Shown in pieces: positions 4,891 through 6,266 of a stretch of DNA of 6,266 nt. How positions within the stretch are numbered: the first letter of the stretch is position 1; every line of letters starts with the position of its first letter. This DNA is from Gammaproteobacteria bacterium. Its GTDB lineage: Bacteria; Pseudomonadota; Gammaproteobacteria; SZUA-152. The DNA is taken from assembly GCA_030599435.1 (NCBI GenBank), contig JAUVNZ010000100.1:1-6266 (forward strand), given 5' to 3'. The notes under the pieces are model-generated. The model was not told where the DNA came from. It did no database searches and worked only from the letters and a program-made list of their open reading frames with translations. Position numbers and translations under genes: made by a program.

Positions 4891-6266
4891 GATTCACCCC
4901 CTTTGCTGGTTGGAGTATCAGACACATTAGTATCAACTCCATTTCTTCTGTAGGGACCCATTTCCCGTAACTGAGCCTGGAATGAGGCCAGTTCTGCTTT
5001 TTGTCTGGCAAAACCTACAGGACCTGACCAACATGTGGCTACACGCTCACGAGGTACCTTTTTTCGAAGCGCTGGATCACGTTGTCCGGCAATACGTTGT
5101 TCTGTCCAATCAATGCCCAGACGGTAGTAACAATCACCATGCTGACAACCAGTAAGGAACACACCATCTACATGGTCTCTGGCAATCACAAAATCTATAA
5201 ATGATGGCGGCAATGCCGAAATACATGGTAACGAAATTACTGCCACACCTGATCCTTGCAACTTGTTGATATCAGCCCCATTACGACAGCCATATACTAT
5301 CACCCTGTCATTGCCAGTTAACCTTTCTGCGGCTTGCACAGTTTTATCCCTGATATCCTTGATCGTTAACTGTGGCATATCAATGCCTGGCACTAAAGCT
5401 GTCGCTCGCCGAAATGGCGTTGCAGTCGGGCACGCACCAACACAAATGCCGCAGCTGGCACACAATGTGGTGTCAACAACGGCCTCACGTAAAAATGGTA
5501 AATTATCCGTACGTGGATGCATATCGACTGCACCAAATGGACAATCATCGAAACAGCGTCCACATCCATTGCAATTATCAAGGTTGACCACAGCGGCAGG
5601 TTCTGGCTTGTGAGGAGGTAACCAGGGCATAAACACTAACAACACAGTAACACCAGTAATCAAGGCCCATACGCCCCCCGCCGGCCACATATCAAGCAAG
5701 GGATAAAAATTGAGATAAAACCAGTCAAGGTTTACGACAGAGACAATCTTATCCAGATTGGCTGGTTCCTGGCTCACGGCTGGCAAGGCAAACGAAAGTA
5801 CTATCAGCGCCATAGTAGTGCCTATTGCCAGAACACGTGTTGGGTTGGTACGGGGAAGGGTCATACGCTGGATATGTATCCACATGCCAAGCAACAAGAA
5901 TAATGGTATAGCAATATGCAGGAACGCCAGTAATGAAAAGAATCGATCACTCAGACTTGCCTGGTTGAGAAAGTTTCGTGCTATTGGATCGGTTAGAAAA
6001 GGCAACCAATCCAGCCATTCAGCCGTTGTTATGGCAATGTATTGAGCCAGACTATCCCATACCAGCCAGTACCCCCCTATTCCCGCTGCAAACATTAACC
6101 ACAATAATGGTACACCGGTAACCCAGGAGAACCATCGAAAGTAGCGATAACGACCAATAAAGAACTCTCGTAGAATATGCAATACAATTGTTACTACAAA
6201 AGCATCTGATGCGTAACGATGTAAGCTGCGCATCACACCGCCAAGATACCACTGCTCATTGGTTAA
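4881..6266 (-). CDS. Cytochrome b - 2x[4Fe-4S] - MvhD/FlpD-domain fusion (5' end beyond window)
   Basis: Partial gene: the frame continues through LTNEQWYLGG to the right edge, so the GTG at 6236 is not the start and the first membrane helix is probably missing. Numbering from that GTG, residues 1-205 are a cytochrome b6-type domain. Heme ligand pairs are H6/H20 and H107/H121, both 14 apart, with the typical SLHRYASD and WFSWVTGVPLLW segments. Two ferredoxin motifs follow: C222/C225/C228/C232 and C259/C262/C265/C269. Residues 312-405 match the MvhD/FlpD iron-sulfur subunit of methyl-viologen hydrogenase, with C317 (YGCRNGAD), C338, C364 and C369 (TGCQHGDC), and C402. The protein probably passes electrons between membrane quinol and a cytoplasmic iron-sulfur or flavin partner, perhaps encoded beyond the right edge. 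It ends in TAA at 4883-4881, overlapping the hemerythrin coding region, so the two are translationally linked. Confidence 0.88.
   Translation of the reverse strand, partial: LTNEQWYLGGVMRSLHRYASDAFVVTIVLHILREFFIGRYRYFRWFSWVTGVPLLWLMFAAGIGGYWLVWDSLAQYIAITTAEWLDWLPFLTDPIARNFLNQASLSDRFFSLLAFLHIAIPLFLLLGMWIHIQRMTLPRTNPTRVLAIGTTMALIVLSFALPAVSQEPANLDKIVSVVNLDWFYLNFYPLLDMWPAGGVWALITGVTVLLVFMPWLPPHKPEPAAVVNLDNCNGCGRCFDDCPFGAVDMHPRTDNLPFLREAVVDTTLCASCGICVGACPTATPFRRATALVPGIDMPQLTIKDIRDKTVQAAERLTGNDRVIVYGCRNGADINKLQGSGVAVISLPCISALPPSFIDFVIARDHVDGVFLTGCQHGDCYYRLGIDWTEQRIAGQRDPALRKKVPRERVATCWSGPVGFARQKAELASFQAQLREMGPYRRNGVDTNVSDTPTSKGGESSS

Noticed and set aside
5263..5613. Plus-strand open frame of 116 residues
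   Set aside because: It lies wholly opposite the ferredoxin and MvhD coding region, which has unmistakable family motifs, and its own translation shows no domain.
4881..6236. Complete cytochrome b fusion gene starting at GTG 6236
   Set aside because: The frame stays open to the window edge and the upstream residues LTNEQWYLGG fit the cytochrome b family, so the gene is cut by the window.

Overview
The window looks like a stretch of a moderately AT-rich proteobacterial chromosome, probably from a gammaproteobacterium that can respire with nitrogen oxides. This placement rests on the gene families and on a TTGAT-N4-GTCAA (Fnr/Dnr-type) box. I see no rRNA, tRNA, mobile element or CRISPR array.

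Right half (about 6266 down to 2388, minus strand): four genes in a row read as one operon. First is the 3' part of a fused redox protein: cytochrome b, then two [4Fe-4S] ferredoxin motifs, then an MvhD/FlpD-type iron-sulfur domain. It runs off the right edge, so its N-terminus is missing. Next is a bacteriohemerythrin whose real N-terminus lies upstream of the first ATG/GTG/TTG codon and overlaps the end of the first gene. Third is an unrecognised membrane-anchored, probably periplasmic protein of 180 residues. Last is a heme-copper oxidase superfamily subunit I of 463 residues. It keeps the heme-ligand histidines but lacks the usual TM7 His-His copper pair and the active-site tyrosine, which suggests a non-canonical nitric oxide reductase rather than an oxygen reductase.

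Left half: a small two-helix membrane protein (about 2134-2316, plus strand) converges on the oxidase-like gene. It is divergent from a NosR/NirI-family FMN and iron-sulfur membrane protein (60-1682, minus strand). The 450-base gap between these two genes holds the Fnr/Dnr-type box, two short perfect inverted repeats and possible promoter elements.

Inferred working model: the cytochrome b/FeS/MvhD protein exchanges electrons between the quinone pool and a soluble iron-sulfur partner. The heme-copper protein reduces NO at the membrane, and hemerythrin binds or senses O2 or NO. The NosR-like flavoprotein moves electrons across the membrane under anaerobic or NO control. No norC, norQ, norD or nosZ is present in the window, so this would be a NOR module without the usual cytochrome c partner. 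The family assignments are solid; the NO-reducing role is inference.
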